64,000 nucleotides of DNA from CAIOZA01 sp964464375 (GTDB lineage Bacteria; Bacteroidota; Ignavibacteria; Kapaibacteriales; UBA2268), in assembly GCA_964464375.1 (NCBI GenBank), contig CAYXFU010000018.1, forward strand, positions 8,641 to 72,640, read 5' to 3'. Below the pieces are notes generated by a model. That model made no database searches. It had not been told where the DNA came from and saw only the letters and a list, made by a program, of their open reading frames with translations. Each line of letters begins with the position of its first letter. Within the stretch, counting starts at the first letter, position 1. This document shows positions 28,393 to 37,856 of this stretch, piece after piece. The translations under genes were made by a program, and so were the position numbers.

Positions 28393-28748
28393 CACTAAAT
28401 GCTCATCAGATACTCGCAATTAATTTGTCATTCCCGCGATCACGAAGTAGCAGTGAAGCTAATGCAGGAATCTTTTTTTGGGAAGAAAATCATAGATTCC
28501 CACCTTGTCTGGAATGACACTATCAATAGTTGTAACTCGTTTAATAATATACTTTTTCAAAGGGGGTTTGGGTTTTCTCGGAAGTTTTATAATAATCCCA
28601 TAAGGATTTGTAGAAAATGTGGCAATATAGTATTCATGCCATGAATCTCCCATTTTGCAAATTGCAATGTATTAATTCCCTCTCTGATTGCCGGACTTGG
28701 TTTTGGTGCTTGGCATGTATTTATCGATTATGACGGTAATCAGTTACT
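28393..28748. other. Intergenic region with repeat and possible decayed frame (356 bp)
   Basis: No intact gene. The left part is the dispersed repeat at 28427-28518. The right part has short plus-strand coding-like stretches (for example LIAGLGFGAWHVFIDYDGN around 28670-28730) and a minus-strand 64-codon frame. Neither is complete or recognisable; they may be remnants of decayed genes. Confidence 0.4.
28427..28518. repeat. Dispersed repeat, long form
   Basis: A long form of the palindromic family: GTCATTCCCGCGATCACGAA, then AGCAGTGAAGCTAATGCAGG, AATC and AAAATCATAGATTCC, closed by TGGAATGACAC. The segment GCGATCACGAAGTARCAGYG through AAAATCATAGATT recurs almost unchanged at 63928-64000. Confidence 0.8.
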
Positions 28749-30638
28749 TCACACCTTTTCTGATAGCTCCAGCCACCGGTTTGTGATTGAGTCAAGCTTG
28801 TTGATTGTCTCATTGAGTTCGTGAGCCAGCTGTTCTAGTATTTTGTAGTCCTGATCGGGTGAGTTAAGCTGTTCTTCTAGTTCGGATTTTCTGGCTTCTA
28901 GTGTATCAATGTCAGTCTCAATCTTCTCCAGCTCTATCTTTTCCTTAAATGTGAGCTTGTTTGATTTAACTGCTGGTTTATAGTTACTGTCTTCTTTTGT
29001 CTGAGGTTCTGTCTTCCTTTCGAGGCTTTTCTGTTCCCTTTGCTCGGTTTTCTTTGTTTCCTTCTTTTCCAGATAAGCAGTGTAATTTCCCGGATATTCC
29101 TTGATTACACCGTTGCCCTCAAATGCCCAGATAAATTCGGCACATCTGTCAAGGAATGACCTATCGTGGGAAACGATTATCAGCACACCGAAGAAATCAT
29201 CCAGATAATTCTCGAATACATTTAAAGTCTCAATGTCGAAGTCATTTGTCGGTTCATCCAGCAATAGTACATTCGGATTTGCCATCAGAAGCCGAAGAAG
29301 AGCAAGCCTCTTCTTCTCACCACCGGAAAGTGTATGAACAAAAGTGTGCTGTCTGTTCCTTGGGAACAAGAATCTGTCCAACAACTCGCGGCAGGTGATT
29401 TTGCGCTCTTTGCCCACACCAACATTTATGTATTCTGCTATTTCCTGAAGCGATCCTATCACAGTGTTGCTCTCATCGAGAGTTTTATGCTCCTGCTCAA
29501 AGTATCCGATTTTCACCGTTGATCCTAGCTTACAAGAGCCTTTCGTAGGAATCAGCATTTCTGTGAATATCTTCAAAAGAGATGTCTTACCTGATCCGTT
29601 GGGCCCGATAATGCCGATTCTGTCACCATGCTGAGCATTATAACTAAAGTTGTCTATCAGCAAGCGGTCTCCGATCGTGAAACCTACATTGCTGGCTTCA
29701 ATGACTTTACTACCCAGAAAATTGTTCCCGACTTCGATTTTGATTCTTTTATGCTCAACAAATCGTATATCGTCCTTCAATTTACCTGCCCAGTCAATTC
29801 TGGCTTTCTGCTTAGTCCTTCTTGCGCGAGCACCACGCGAGAGCCATTCCAGCTCTTGTCGAAGCTTGTTCTGGAGGTGATCGTTTGTTGACTTTTCGTT
29901 GAGAAGCAGTGCTTGCTTTTGAAACAGATACGTTTCATAATTGCCATTGAAGAAAAGTAGTTTCTCGAAGTCCAACTCAATGATACGTGTGGCAAGTGCA
30001 TCAAGAAAGTATCTGTCATGGGTTACGAATATAATAGTAAGATTAGTGGCTGAAAGCTCGTCCTGAAGCCATTGCACTGTATCAGCATCAAGATGATTCG
30101 TTGGTTCATCAAGTATCAGAAGGTCAGGTTTAGCGATAAGTATCTTGGCGAGTGCAATTCTCTTTTTCTCGCCACCTGAGGCAGTGTGAAGAGATTTCTC
30201 GAAGTCTGTTATACCAACCTTCTGCAGTATCTTCTTTGCTTCGGATTCGATGCTCCAGCCATTAAGCTCATCAATTTTATGCGAGAGCTGAGCAAGCTTT
30301 TCCGAATCTTTTGAATTGCTGTCCAAAAGGAAATGATATTCCTGGAAAGCCTCGTGAAGCTCAGGGATTCCGTTCATCACGTAATCTATAGCTGTGTCTT
30401 CGTATTCGTATTCTGTAGTTTGAGTAAGATAGTCAACTTTGATGTCGTTTGTGCGGACAACTTCGCCACTGTCCGGTGTTTCAACTCCGGCAAGGATTCT
30501 AAGTAAAGTAGTTTTGCCTGCACCGTTCTTACCGATCAGACCAACCTTTTCGCCCTGCTCTATCCCGAACGAAATATTCTGAAACAGAGTAGTCTGAGTA
30601 AATGCTTTTGATAAACCGGTTGCCGAAATTATAATCAT
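28749..30638 (-). CDS. uup: ABC-F ATPase, Uup type
   Basis: Soluble ABC-F protein of 629 residues from ATG 30638; a GTG at 30668 would add 10 residues (MSLNITKKQK) but is less likely. It has two ATPase domains: Walker A GKNGAGKTT and GPNGSGKTS, signatures SGGEKKRIALA and SGGEKKRLALL, and Walker B LLILDEPTNHLD and LLLDEPTNDFD. The second Walker B and the following AFEGNGVIKEYPGNY are typical of Uup. A charged C-terminal coiled coil (about 530-625) also matches Uup. ABC-F proteins act on the ribosome rather than in transport; Uup is linked to ribosome function and precise excision of transposons. A partial copy of its 5' end lies at 35021-35057. Confidence 0.9.
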   Translation of the reverse strand: MIIISATGLSKAFTQTTLFQNISFGIEQGEKVGLIGKNGAGKTTLLRILAGVETPDSGEVVRTNDIKVDYLTQTTEYEYEDTAIDYVMNGIPELHEAFQEYHFLLDSNSKDSEKLAQLSHKIDELNGWSIESEAKKILQKVGITDFEKSLHTASGGEKKRIALAKILIAKPDLLILDEPTNHLDADTVQWLQDELSATNLTIIFVTHDRYFLDALATRIIELDFEKLLFFNGNYETYLFQKQALLLNEKSTNDHLQNKLRQELEWLSRGARARRTKQKARIDWAGKLKDDIRFVEHKRIKIEVGNNFLGSKVIEASNVGFTIGDRLLIDNFSYNAQHGDRIGIIGPNGSGKTSLLKIFTEMLIPTKGSCKLGSTVKIGYFEQEHKTLDESNTVIGSLQEIAEYINVGVGKERKITCRELLDRFLFPRNRQHTFVHTLSGGEKKRLALLRLLMANPNVLLLDEPTNDFDIETLNVFENYLDDFFGVLIIVSHDRSFLDRCAEFIWAFEGNGVIKEYPGNYTAYLEKKETKKTEQREQKSLERKTEPQTKEDSNYKPAVKSNKLTFKEKIELEKIETDIDTLEARKSELEEQLNSPDQDYKILEQLAHELNETINKLDSITNRWLELSEKV

Positions 30639-30657
30639 TTTTTGCTTTTTTGTAATA
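30631..30657. repeat. 27-bp direct repeat, left copy (uup start region)
   Basis: The 27 nt spanning the uup start codon and leader (from ATAATCATTTTTTGC to TTTTGTAATA) recur perfectly at 35031-35057, exactly 4400 bp away. Confidence 0.9.
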
Positions 30658-30851
30658 TTAAGACTCACAAATTAAGCAAATTTGTGTAGTCAATATTAAT
30701 TCATTATCAAGATATACTGTATAGTGAAAACCCTTAAATTAAAATTGCAATAAAAAAATCATTGCTTCGTTTAATAGTTCTAGGAAATTTAGTATCATCT
30801 AAATTAAAAAATTGTTAAAACTAAATATTTATTTTTATAAGGAATTTAAAT

Positions 30852-31391
30852 ATGAAGTTATTACCTGTTTATATTGTCATTTTCTTCAGTTACCAACTTA
30901 ATGGTCAAAATAATGATGTTAATTGGTACTCTGTAAACAATGGCGGAAATACCTCAGTAATCGGAAATGCAAGGATCAAAGCCGTTGTAGGTCAGGCTTT
31001 GATTAATGTCAATAAGTACAATAACTCAAAAGTAGTAAGCGGATTTTTCGGTTATACAACTATTCCGCCTTTCTTATCAATAGTTAATGATGAAAGAGAA
31101 GCATCAGACAACTTGTTTCAGAACACACCTAATCCGTTTAATCAATCAACCCGGATTAAATATTTCCTTGATGCACAAACCTTTGTAACGTTGACTATTT
31201 ATGACCTTTACGGCAAGAAAATCTATGAACCTGTGAATTCTTTTCAGACTACAGGCTTTTATGAAGTATCATGGAATGGACAAACCGAATCAAATGAATA
31301 TGTTCCTAGTGGAAGTTATTATTATACACTTGTCATGCGGTCAGGTTACATTTATTCAATTCAAAGCAAATCAATGGTTTTTATCCGTTAA
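30852..31391 (+). CDS. Small T9SS-sorted secreted protein
   Basis: A 179-residue exported protein. Signal peptide about 1-18 (LLPVYIVIFFSYQLNG), a short mature domain with SVIGNARIKAVVGQALI and SKVVSGFFGY, then a complete T9SS type A sorting domain from about residue 90 (NTPNPFNQSTRIKYF, VTLTIYDLYGKKIY, VPSGSYYYTLVM). Half of the protein is therefore a sorting signal. It lies 20 bp upstream of the 1007-residue repeat protein, in the same direction, suggesting an operon in which the small protein is the T9SS-anchored partner. Confidence 0.78.
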   Translation: MKLLPVYIVIFFSYQLNGQNNDVNWYSVNNGGNTSVIGNARIKAVVGQALINVNKYNNSKVVSGFFGYTTIPPFLSIVNDEREASDNLFQNTPNPFNQSTRIKYFLDAQTFVTLTIYDLYGKKIYEPVNSFQTTGFYEVSWNGQTESNEYVPSGSYYYTLVMRSGYIYSIQSKSMVFIR

Positions 31392-31410
31392 ATTTTTTAA
31401 AGGGGAAAAG

Positions 31411-34400
31411 ATGAAAAATTTAGTACTTATTTCCTTATTTCTAATATTTATATGTTTCGAAAGTTTACTACCCCAAATACCAAGACTGATCTCTTATCAA
31501 GGGGTGTTAACAGACACCACGGGTAAACCAAAACCTGACGGAATCTATAATTTTGTATTTTCATTTTATGAAACTTCAACTGCAGGAAATCTACTATGGA
31601 CTGAAAGCAAACAGCTCGACGTATTGAATGGATTATTTCTTACTCAACTTGGGGATGTTACTTCAATTTCAAGCAGTTTGACATTCGACAGACAATATTG
31701 GCTTGGAGTGAAAGTTGGAACCGATCCTGAGCTTATACCCAGAATCAAATTAACCTCTTCACCATATTCACTTCATTCAATCTATGCAGATACTGCTTTG
31801 AATGCTTATGGGATTAAGAGACCAATTACTCCACCGGTTTCATCGTATGAAATTGCCCCAAATACTGTAATAAGATATGCGAGGGTATTTAATTATAAAC
31901 GAAATCTTGATACTGTTGTTCATGATTCTATAACGATAGTTTCCCGCAATGATATTGATATTTACTTTGAGAATGATTCTTTAATAATCGGAAGGACGTC
32001 AGGAAGTGGCAATACGCTTGACCAAGCTTATGATGAGGGTGCTAACCCAGGCGACGGAAGAATAATTAATGCCACCGACGGATCAGTTGAAATAAAAGGA
32101 GATGACGGGCTATTGGTTACCGGAACAAATAGAATTATCGAAGCTCGAACTGTCAACTTGGTTCCAGCTATTTTGGTTGAATCATCAAAGGGACCTGCTT
32201 TATATTCTATTGTTAACCAAAATGGCACCAGTTCGTCAGGCATCTTTGCACAATTTAATGGTAAAGCCGATGAACCGAATGTCAATATATTAACTGCCGG
32301 AACACATTCGGGAATACAATCCCTGGTTACAACTGATTTCAGAGGATTGGGCGGAACCGCTAATGCAGGTATATTTTCAATTAATAACACTTTCAGCAAA
32401 TCAACATCTCTCTATGCCTCTACAGATGGACTAGCAAATGCCGGAGAATTTCAGATTCTCAATAGCTTGAACAACTCTTATGCTATTTATGCAAAGTCAA
32501 TCGGAACTGCCGGTGGAGGTAGATTTATCATAGAGAATGATCAGAGTAAAGCATTTACAATTTGGTCAGTAACAGATGGAATAGGCGGTGCAGGCAATTT
32601 TTCAATAAATAATCAGAACAATACCAATGCCACTATACAGTCAGCAACTGATGGATTAGGAATGTCAGGAAAATTCGAAGCTACTAATACTGCCAATGAT
32701 AAATATGCACTTTATGCAAAAAATTATGGTAAAGGATACGGATTATACGGTGAAAGTGGCGGCAGTCCTAGCGGTTTCTTAGGTTTTTCGGGAACAGCCG
32801 GATTAAGCAAAGAAAATTGGGGAATTATGGGATGGAGCGAAAAGAAAGATGGTGTATTCGGTACAATGCAATCAGGTGGCAATTTTAACCTTGGACCTGC
32901 GAGAATCATAGCCGGAGTACATGGAAACAGTGCAGGAAACATTGGCGGATCTGCTGATAATTTCGGCGTTGCAGGTATTGGTTCGGGTTATGGTTCAGGG
33001 GTATTGGGTATAGGTGCCGGTGAACTGGGACATGGTATTATTGGAGTTTCAGGTACGGGTGGACCAAACAAGACTTCAACTGCTGTGCGTGGCATTACCA
33101 GAGAAGATTCGTTAGGAAATCGAATTAATTGGCCCCCTATGTATCCTTTGGATGAATCTTTTCCGGGAAAAGATATCGTTGGTGTCCTAGGTGAAGCCGT
33201 TAATACTGTAGGTGTATGGGGAGAAAGTTATCGTAAAATTGGCGTCGTAGGAACCCAGGGAAAGCGCACTGGAACCGGTGATATTAATTTGCATAAAGCA
33301 GGTGTACTGGGGTTGGCATACTCAACTAATGCTCCGGGAGTTCAAGGTATCTCATTTGGTGGTGGAGCGTTCGGTGTTCGTGCCGAAGCTCATGGTTTGA
33401 ACTCGATGGGAGTTTATGCAACATCGGACAGCGGCTCAGCAGGTATGTTCAAAATAGAAAATATCAACAATAATTTTGTCGGTTTATGGGTTGAAACAAA
33501 AGGTTTGGAGGATGCCGCTTATTTTCTGACATCTAATCAGAACAATTCAAGACCAACTGTTTATGTTCAAAATGATGGTTTGGGGGATGCAGGTTACTTT
33601 AAAAACAATAAATCCACAAATACCAGACCTGTCCTTTATACTGAAAACTTAGGAACCGGCGAAGCCGGATATTTTACAGTTACCAATTCACTTGGAACCA
33701 AACCTACAATATTTGGTACACATCATGGAACCAACAGGGCAGGTGAATTCGATATATTAAACGCGGGAAATTCACAGCCGGCTTTATATGCTTATACTCT
33801 CGGTACAAATTATGCAGGGTATTTCCAGAATAATAATGCTTCTAGCACTAATCCTGCAGTATATGTTATTTCAAACAGTACTGGTTATGCTTTCATTTCT
33901 AACTCAATTGCTGCCGGAACAAAAAAAGCCGGTTATTTTGGAGGAAATGTCCAAGTTACAGGTACTTTATTCAAAGGTGGTGGTGGATTTAGAATAGACC
34001 ATCCTCTTGATCCTACAAATAAATTCCTCAACCATTCATTTGTAGAGAGTCCTGATATGAAAAATATCTATGATGGGAATGTTTACCTTGATAGTCTCGG
34101 TCAAGCTATTGTTCAACTACCTAACTGGTTCGTTTCTGTAAATAGTGATTATAGATATCAGTTAACACCAATCGGTGGATTTGCTCCTATTTATATATCT
34201 CAGGAAGTTATTAATAATCAATTTAGAATAGCCGGAGGTACACCAGGTCTTAAAGTATCCTGGCAGGTAACTGGTATCAGAAACGATCGATGGGCTGTAG
34301 CTAACAGGATACAAGTAGAGGAAAACAAAGTTGGCAATGAAAGTGGCACATATTTACATCCGGAGCTCTACGGGATTACTGTTGTAAAGCCAACATTACC

Positions 34401-34434
34401 ACCGACACTTGAACCGAATGAAATAACGGAATGA
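31411..34434 (+). CDS. Secreted repetitive (tail-fibre-like) protein
   Basis: A 1007-residue exported protein. I chose ATG 31411, preceded by AAAGGGGAAAAG; a frame extending up to 31261 overlaps the previous gene. Signal peptide about 1-22. The N-terminal domain QIPRLISYQGVLTDTTGKPK, followed by DGIYNFVFSFYET, is a common head for bacterial repeat proteins. Residues about 230-880 carry degenerate repeats of about 20-25 residues of the type AGxFxxxNxxxxxPxLYAxTxGxG and GVxGxS/GxYGxS, reminiscent of phage tail-fibre or collagen-like beta-solenoid repeats. No T9SS sorting domain is present at the C-terminus (IRNDRWAVANRI, then a Pro/Glu-rich tail), although the gene upstream has one. Probably a cell-surface fibre; ligand unknown. 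Confidence 0.75.
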   Translation: MKNLVLISLFLIFICFESLLPQIPRLISYQGVLTDTTGKPKPDGIYNFVFSFYETSTAGNLLWTESKQLDVLNGLFLTQLGDVTSISSSLTFDRQYWLGVKVGTDPELIPRIKLTSSPYSLHSIYADTALNAYGIKRPITPPVSSYEIAPNTVIRYARVFNYKRNLDTVVHDSITIVSRNDIDIYFENDSLIIGRTSGSGNTLDQAYDEGANPGDGRIINATDGSVEIKGDDGLLVTGTNRIIEARTVNLVPAILVESSKGPALYSIVNQNGTSSSGIFAQFNGKADEPNVNILTAGTHSGIQSLVTTDFRGLGGTANAGIFSINNTFSKSTSLYASTDGLANAGEFQILNSLNNSYAIYAKSIGTAGGGRFIIENDQSKAFTIWSVTDGIGGAGNFSINNQNNTNATIQSATDGLGMSGKFEATNTANDKYALYAKNYGKGYGLYGESGGSPSGFLGFSGTAGLSKENWGIMGWSEKKDGVFGTMQSGGNFNLGPARIIAGVHGNSAGNIGGSADNFGVAGIGSGYGSGVLGIGAGELGHGIIGVSGTGGPNKTSTAVRGITREDSLGNRINWPPMYPLDESFPGKDIVGVLGEAVNTVGVWGESYRKIGVVGTQGKRTGTGDINLHKAGVLGLAYSTNAPGVQGISFGGGAFGVRAEAHGLNSMGVYATSDSGSAGMFKIENINNNFVGLWVETKGLEDAAYFLTSNQNNSRPTVYVQNDGLGDAGYFKNNKSTNTRPVLYTENLGTGEAGYFTVTNSLGTKPTIFGTHHGTNRAGEFDILNAGNSQPALYAYTLGTNYAGYFQNNNASSTNPAVYVISNSTGYAFISNSIAAGTKKAGYFGGNVQVTGTLFKGGGGFRIDHPLDPTNKFLNHSFVESPDMKNIYDGNVYLDSLGQAIVQLPNWFVSVNSDYRYQLTPIGGFAPIYISQEVINNQFRIAGGTPGLKVSWQVTGIRNDRWAVANRIQVEENKVGNESGTYLHPELYGITVVKPTLPPTLEPNEITE

Positions 34435-34517
34435 ATAAATGAAGATGGGATTAATTTAAGTAATATTGAGAGTTTAAGTTTCATAAAATATATAAAAATA
34501 GTTGATTTTGAAAGATA

Positions 34518-34718
34518 CTACACGGTCTCAAATTGAAGAGAATTAAAATCAATCTTATCGGTTCTTTTGCTGACATTGAGTATCTCAATTCCAACTACTT
34601 TTCCTTCTTCATTGTAGTCGAGTATTAGGTCTTTATCAACCTCTTCAGATTCAATTATTTTTGAATCATCCAGTCGGAAGTATATCGCATCGTTTTCTCT
34701 ATCAGCTTTCAGTTTCAT
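34518..34718 (-). CDS. DUF2283 (YuzE-like) small protein
   Basis: A 66-residue protein starting MKLKADRENDAIYFRLDDSK, matching DUF2283/YuzE, with the later conserved LILDYNEEGKVVGIEILNVS. The ATG at 34718 lies 1 nt after the upstream stop (TAATATG) and is preferred over a longer frame starting at 34742 inside the DUF4258 gene. The pair arrangement resembles a small toxin-antitoxin-like module, but no activity is established for this family. Confidence 0.75.
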   Translation of the reverse strand: MKLKADRENDAIYFRLDDSKIIESEEVDKDLILDYNEEGKVVGIEILNVSKRTDKIDFNSLQFETV

Positions 34719-34719
34719 A

Positions 34720-34962
34720 TTATTCTGTAACTCTTCTATCAAAAAATAAAGTTATAATCCGTTTTGGATTTGTATAAGGATTAACTACTATTCTAAAAAA
34801 ACGATTACCAAACTCTTTTATTTGTTTTATGTAATGAATCTCTTCGTCATTAATCATTTCAATTCTATCCGGTTCCGAAATTGTATCAATAATCCAATGT
34901 TCTTGAATTTCTCTTTCAAGAATCATATCCTTGGCATGCTTTGTAAATTCGTATTGCTCCAT
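34720..34962 (-). CDS. DUF4258 small protein
   Basis: An 80-residue protein with TKHAKDMILEREI near the N-terminus, DRIE and YIKQI in the middle, and RIVVNPYTNPKRIITLFFDR, the pattern of DUF4258. This family is often beside DUF2283 proteins, and its fold is compared to RelE/BrnT-like ribonucleases. It is the first gene of a two-gene unit, with DUF2283 starting 1 nt after its stop. Toxin function is a hypothesis only. Confidence 0.72.
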   Translation of the reverse strand: MEQYEFTKHAKDMILEREIQEHWIIDTISEPDRIEMINDEEIHYIKQIKEFGNRFFRIVVNPYTNPKRIITLFFDRRVTE

Positions 34963-35020
34963 GATAAAAATTATTTATTTTTCCTAGTTTGCTCTACACA
35001 ATCCCACTCAAAATATTATT

Positions 35021-35057
35021 GCTTTTGATAATAATCATTTTTTGCTTTTTTGTAATA
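35021..35057. repeat. Relic copy of the uup 5' end
   Basis: GCTTTTGATA (35021-35030) plus the next 27 nt equal uup positions 30604-30613 joined to 30631-30657, that is, the uup start region with 17 bp deleted. In the minus direction it still begins ATG-ATT-ATT but reaches a stop after about 14 codons. Confidence 0.85.
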
Positions 35058-35069
35058 ATTAAATTGCTC

Positions 35070-37856
35070 TTATCGCTCAATCAATAAGCTTTGAGTTAGT
35101 CTATCTCTTCCGTTGAACAATGTGTAGAAATAGACTCCACTCGGTAGTTTGGACGCATTAAAGTTAATTGTGTGCCTGCCGGTCGAATAATCCCCTACGG
35201 CTATTTGATCGAGTTTTTGTCCGTTGGAATTAAATAGAATCAGTTCGATTGATGACGGTTGATCGAGTGTGAATGATATATCTGCACTCTGGTTAACAGG
35301 ATTAGGCAGACATTTCTCGAGATAGAAGCTGTAGTCTGTTTGATCTTCCACATCGGAATATTTTACGTTTGTGCTGAATACACCGCCACCCTGAGTGGCA
35401 ATAAGAACTTTTCCATCACTCTCACGGAAATCGATTTTATCAACTATCAGATTACCTATTGTTGTATATCCTTCTTTTCTCCAATCAGTGCTCATGCCAG
35501 CTAGCTGAAAAGTAGAGTAAAGTCCGGCACTTGTTCCTGCAAAAATAATCGTACCATCTTTTGTATATACTGACTTTATCCAGCGCACAGAAGGCCCTGC
35601 CCCTTTTCCGTCAGGCTTTTCTTCAAGATTGCCGCTAATAGGGTTCCAGCTTGTCCCACCATCGGTAGTTGAGTAAATACTCTGAATATTATAGTTGGAA
35701 AAACTAACAATGATATTGTTGGAATTTTTGGGATCGATGTCGATACAGGATGTAAAAGCATCCTTCGGGAAAACATAGGTCAGCTTGGTAATTATCGGTG
35801 TAGCACTATTAGCCTCATCAATTTTGTAGAAAATGCCTCTGCTGGTGCCGATATAAACTCTGTTAGGAGTTGCCTTGCAAACGCTGATAGCTGTGATTGA
35901 TTCAGTAGTAGGTATTCCCAGATTTTTTAACTCAAACCAGCCCGGATTTCTCAATGATGTGTCCCTGGATGCAGCTTCCATATCGTCCTTACGGAACAAG
36001 CGGGTTTTAGCCGGAAGATAGAGTGTTTTCTGATTATTGGGGTCAAGGACAAATCGTGTATAAAAATCTACCATATTGTCCTTTATGTTGTCAGGTCTCT
36101 GGTACATTTCGTCAATAACTTCATTCTGCGCATTGAATCTGAATGTTACCATAGCCCCATTGTACCATGAACCGATCAGAAATGCTTTATTGTCAGCAAT
36201 GAGTGCATCCATACCATCACCTCCAATAACAGCTGGCCATGGCTCATTAACATTCTCGGAAAGAGTATATTGAGAAGAATTATCCTGAAGTCCGCCGAAT
36301 ATCAAATTATCTCCCGAGACAGCATGATCCAGAGCGATTGAGTAGAACTGAGAAGCCATTAGCCCATTATTAAGGGAAACCCATTCCGGTTGGTTAGCTT
36401 TAGCATCTGAAGTCATGTGAATACCACCATCGTTGGCGACGTAGAGAGTATTTGGATTAGAAGGTAGAAAAGCCAACCCATGAATATCGGGATGGCAATA
36501 CTTATTCTCAATATCATATCCTCCCTGAGGAAAGTATCCACCAATATGCTTCATCACACCATTTGCAAAACCTGTCGATGAAACGTAAAGGCTGGTACCG
36601 CCGATGGCAACGAAATTCTCATCCGCTGGTGATACCTTCAGTGTAAGAGCATAACCGCCTAAAGAGCTGAAAGCCTGCACTCCATGTGCAGTATTTGGTA
36701 TAAACTCAGAACGATCTTGTGAAGTGCCGTTTCCGCTAATTGGATCATCAATATATTTGAATAAGCCATGGTAGCGTCTTGATGTGCCAAAATACCATGG
36801 ATATAGCCCTACCTGCGGTTTTTCGGTGAGAATATAGAGGACATTGTCGTTAGCCTTAGTTACATCAAACTTTATAACTCTTGTAGTATCAGGGAATCCT
36901 GCTGGATTTATTTTAGACCAATTGATGCCGTCAACCGAACGGTAAATACCCATTTGAGTGGGTTTGACGTTATTAAGAGTTATCCTTGACAATCCGGCAA
37001 AGAAAACACCATTGCCTGATTGGACGACAGCTGTTCCAAATGACTTATTCACCTGATCGCCGAGAACTGAAGTCCAGCTAGAACCACCATCGGTCGAACG
37101 CATGATCCCGCCATAGCAGGCAGCTAGAACCACATCCTGATTTGTATTTGTTTTATCGATTGAGATATTCCATATTCCCTGGAAAGTGTCAGACAGAATA
37201 TTGGTAGCATTTCCCAGAGTAGAGCTAAGTACTTTCCACGAAACACCATTATCTGTGGATTTGTATATACCGTTGCCGGATAAAAAAGTTCTGCTGTCCA
37301 AACTAAACTGTCTCTCGGTTGTACTGAGCATTTCACCTGTTCCGCAATACCATATACTGTTTTTGCCGGGTCGTGGATCCTGAACAATACAATAGGCGCT
37401 TTGTACTGCTTCGGAAGCTGTTACCTTTACCCAGGAACTACCCTTGTCAATCGTACGCCAGATACCACCGGATGCCGAACCGGCGAGTATGATATTCTCA
37501 TTGTTTATATCAAATGTGATGCAGTTGAATCTTCCACCTGTATTCCAAGGACCGCGAGGCTTCCAGTTCTGAGCCTGAATAAGAGGTGAATTACCACTGA
37601 GTTTGTTCATAGATCTTGCCTGCTCCACAGTAGGAATTGTTTTAGAAAACTGCATTTCCTTTTCTTTTATGTTAGACGGCAGTTTACCGGTTGCAGGATC
37701 TTTAGTTCTCTCGAATTCATATTCAGAATTATAGATTAGTCTTTGGGTTTTATTCAGGATACTTTTTGATTGATAAGGTGATTTTTTGTTCTCACTTGCA
37801 GATGCTAAATTTAATAAAAAGCTGATTAGAATAAAAAGAAAAATAGTCTTTTTCAT
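35070..37856 (-). CDS. Secreted BNR/sortilin-like beta-propeller protein with T9SS domain
   Basis: A 928-residue exported protein. Signal peptide about 1-20 (IFLFILISFLLNLASA). From about residue 85 onward it has repeated Asp-box/BNR motifs of the type S.DGG.SW and G.WRT.D.G.SW (GGIWRTIDKGSSW, IMRSTDGGSSWTSV, IYSTTDGGTSWNPI), typical of sialidase-like or VPS10-like propellers. Catalytic sialidase residues are not evident, so a binding role is as likely as hydrolysis. The C-terminal T9SS type A sorting domain starts about residue 845 (CLPNPVNQSADISF, LILFNSNGQKLD, LPSGVYFYTL). Monocistronic. Confidence 0.85.
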   Translation of the reverse strand: MKKTIFLFILISFLLNLASASENKKSPYQSKSILNKTQRLIYNSEYEFERTKDPATGKLPSNIKEKEMQFSKTIPTVEQARSMNKLSGNSPLIQAQNWKPRGPWNTGGRFNCITFDINNENIILAGSASGGIWRTIDKGSSWVKVTASEAVQSAYCIVQDPRPGKNSIWYCGTGEMLSTTERQFSLDSRTFLSGNGIYKSTDNGVSWKVLSSTLGNATNILSDTFQGIWNISIDKTNTNQDVVLAACYGGIMRSTDGGSSWTSVLGDQVNKSFGTAVVQSGNGVFFAGLSRITLNNVKPTQMGIYRSVDGINWSKINPAGFPDTTRVIKFDVTKANDNVLYILTEKPQVGLYPWYFGTSRRYHGLFKYIDDPISGNGTSQDRSEFIPNTAHGVQAFSSLGGYALTLKVSPADENFVAIGGTSLYVSSTGFANGVMKHIGGYFPQGGYDIENKYCHPDIHGLAFLPSNPNTLYVANDGGIHMTSDAKANQPEWVSLNNGLMASQFYSIALDHAVSGDNLIFGGLQDNSSQYTLSENVNEPWPAVIGGDGMDALIADNKAFLIGSWYNGAMVTFRFNAQNEVIDEMYQRPDNIKDNMVDFYTRFVLDPNNQKTLYLPAKTRLFRKDDMEAASRDTSLRNPGWFELKNLGIPTTESITAISVCKATPNRVYIGTSRGIFYKIDEANSATPIITKLTYVFPKDAFTSCIDIDPKNSNNIIVSFSNYNIQSIYSTTDGGTSWNPISGNLEEKPDGKGAGPSVRWIKSVYTKDGTIIFAGTSAGLYSTFQLAGMSTDWRKEGYTTIGNLIVDKIDFRESDGKVLIATQGGGVFSTNVKYSDVEDQTDYSFYLEKCLPNPVNQSADISFTLDQPSSIELILFNSNGQKLDQIAVGDYSTGRHTINFNASKLPSGVYFYTLFNGRDRLTQSLLIER

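Noticed and set aside
28459..28653. Minus-strand 64-codon open frame
   Set aside because: Its C-terminal half is the dispersed repeat and no family features are visible.
31261..31410. Longer start for the repeat fibre protein
   Set aside because: The extension lies within the previous gene, and a clear signal peptide with a ribosome site begins at 31411.
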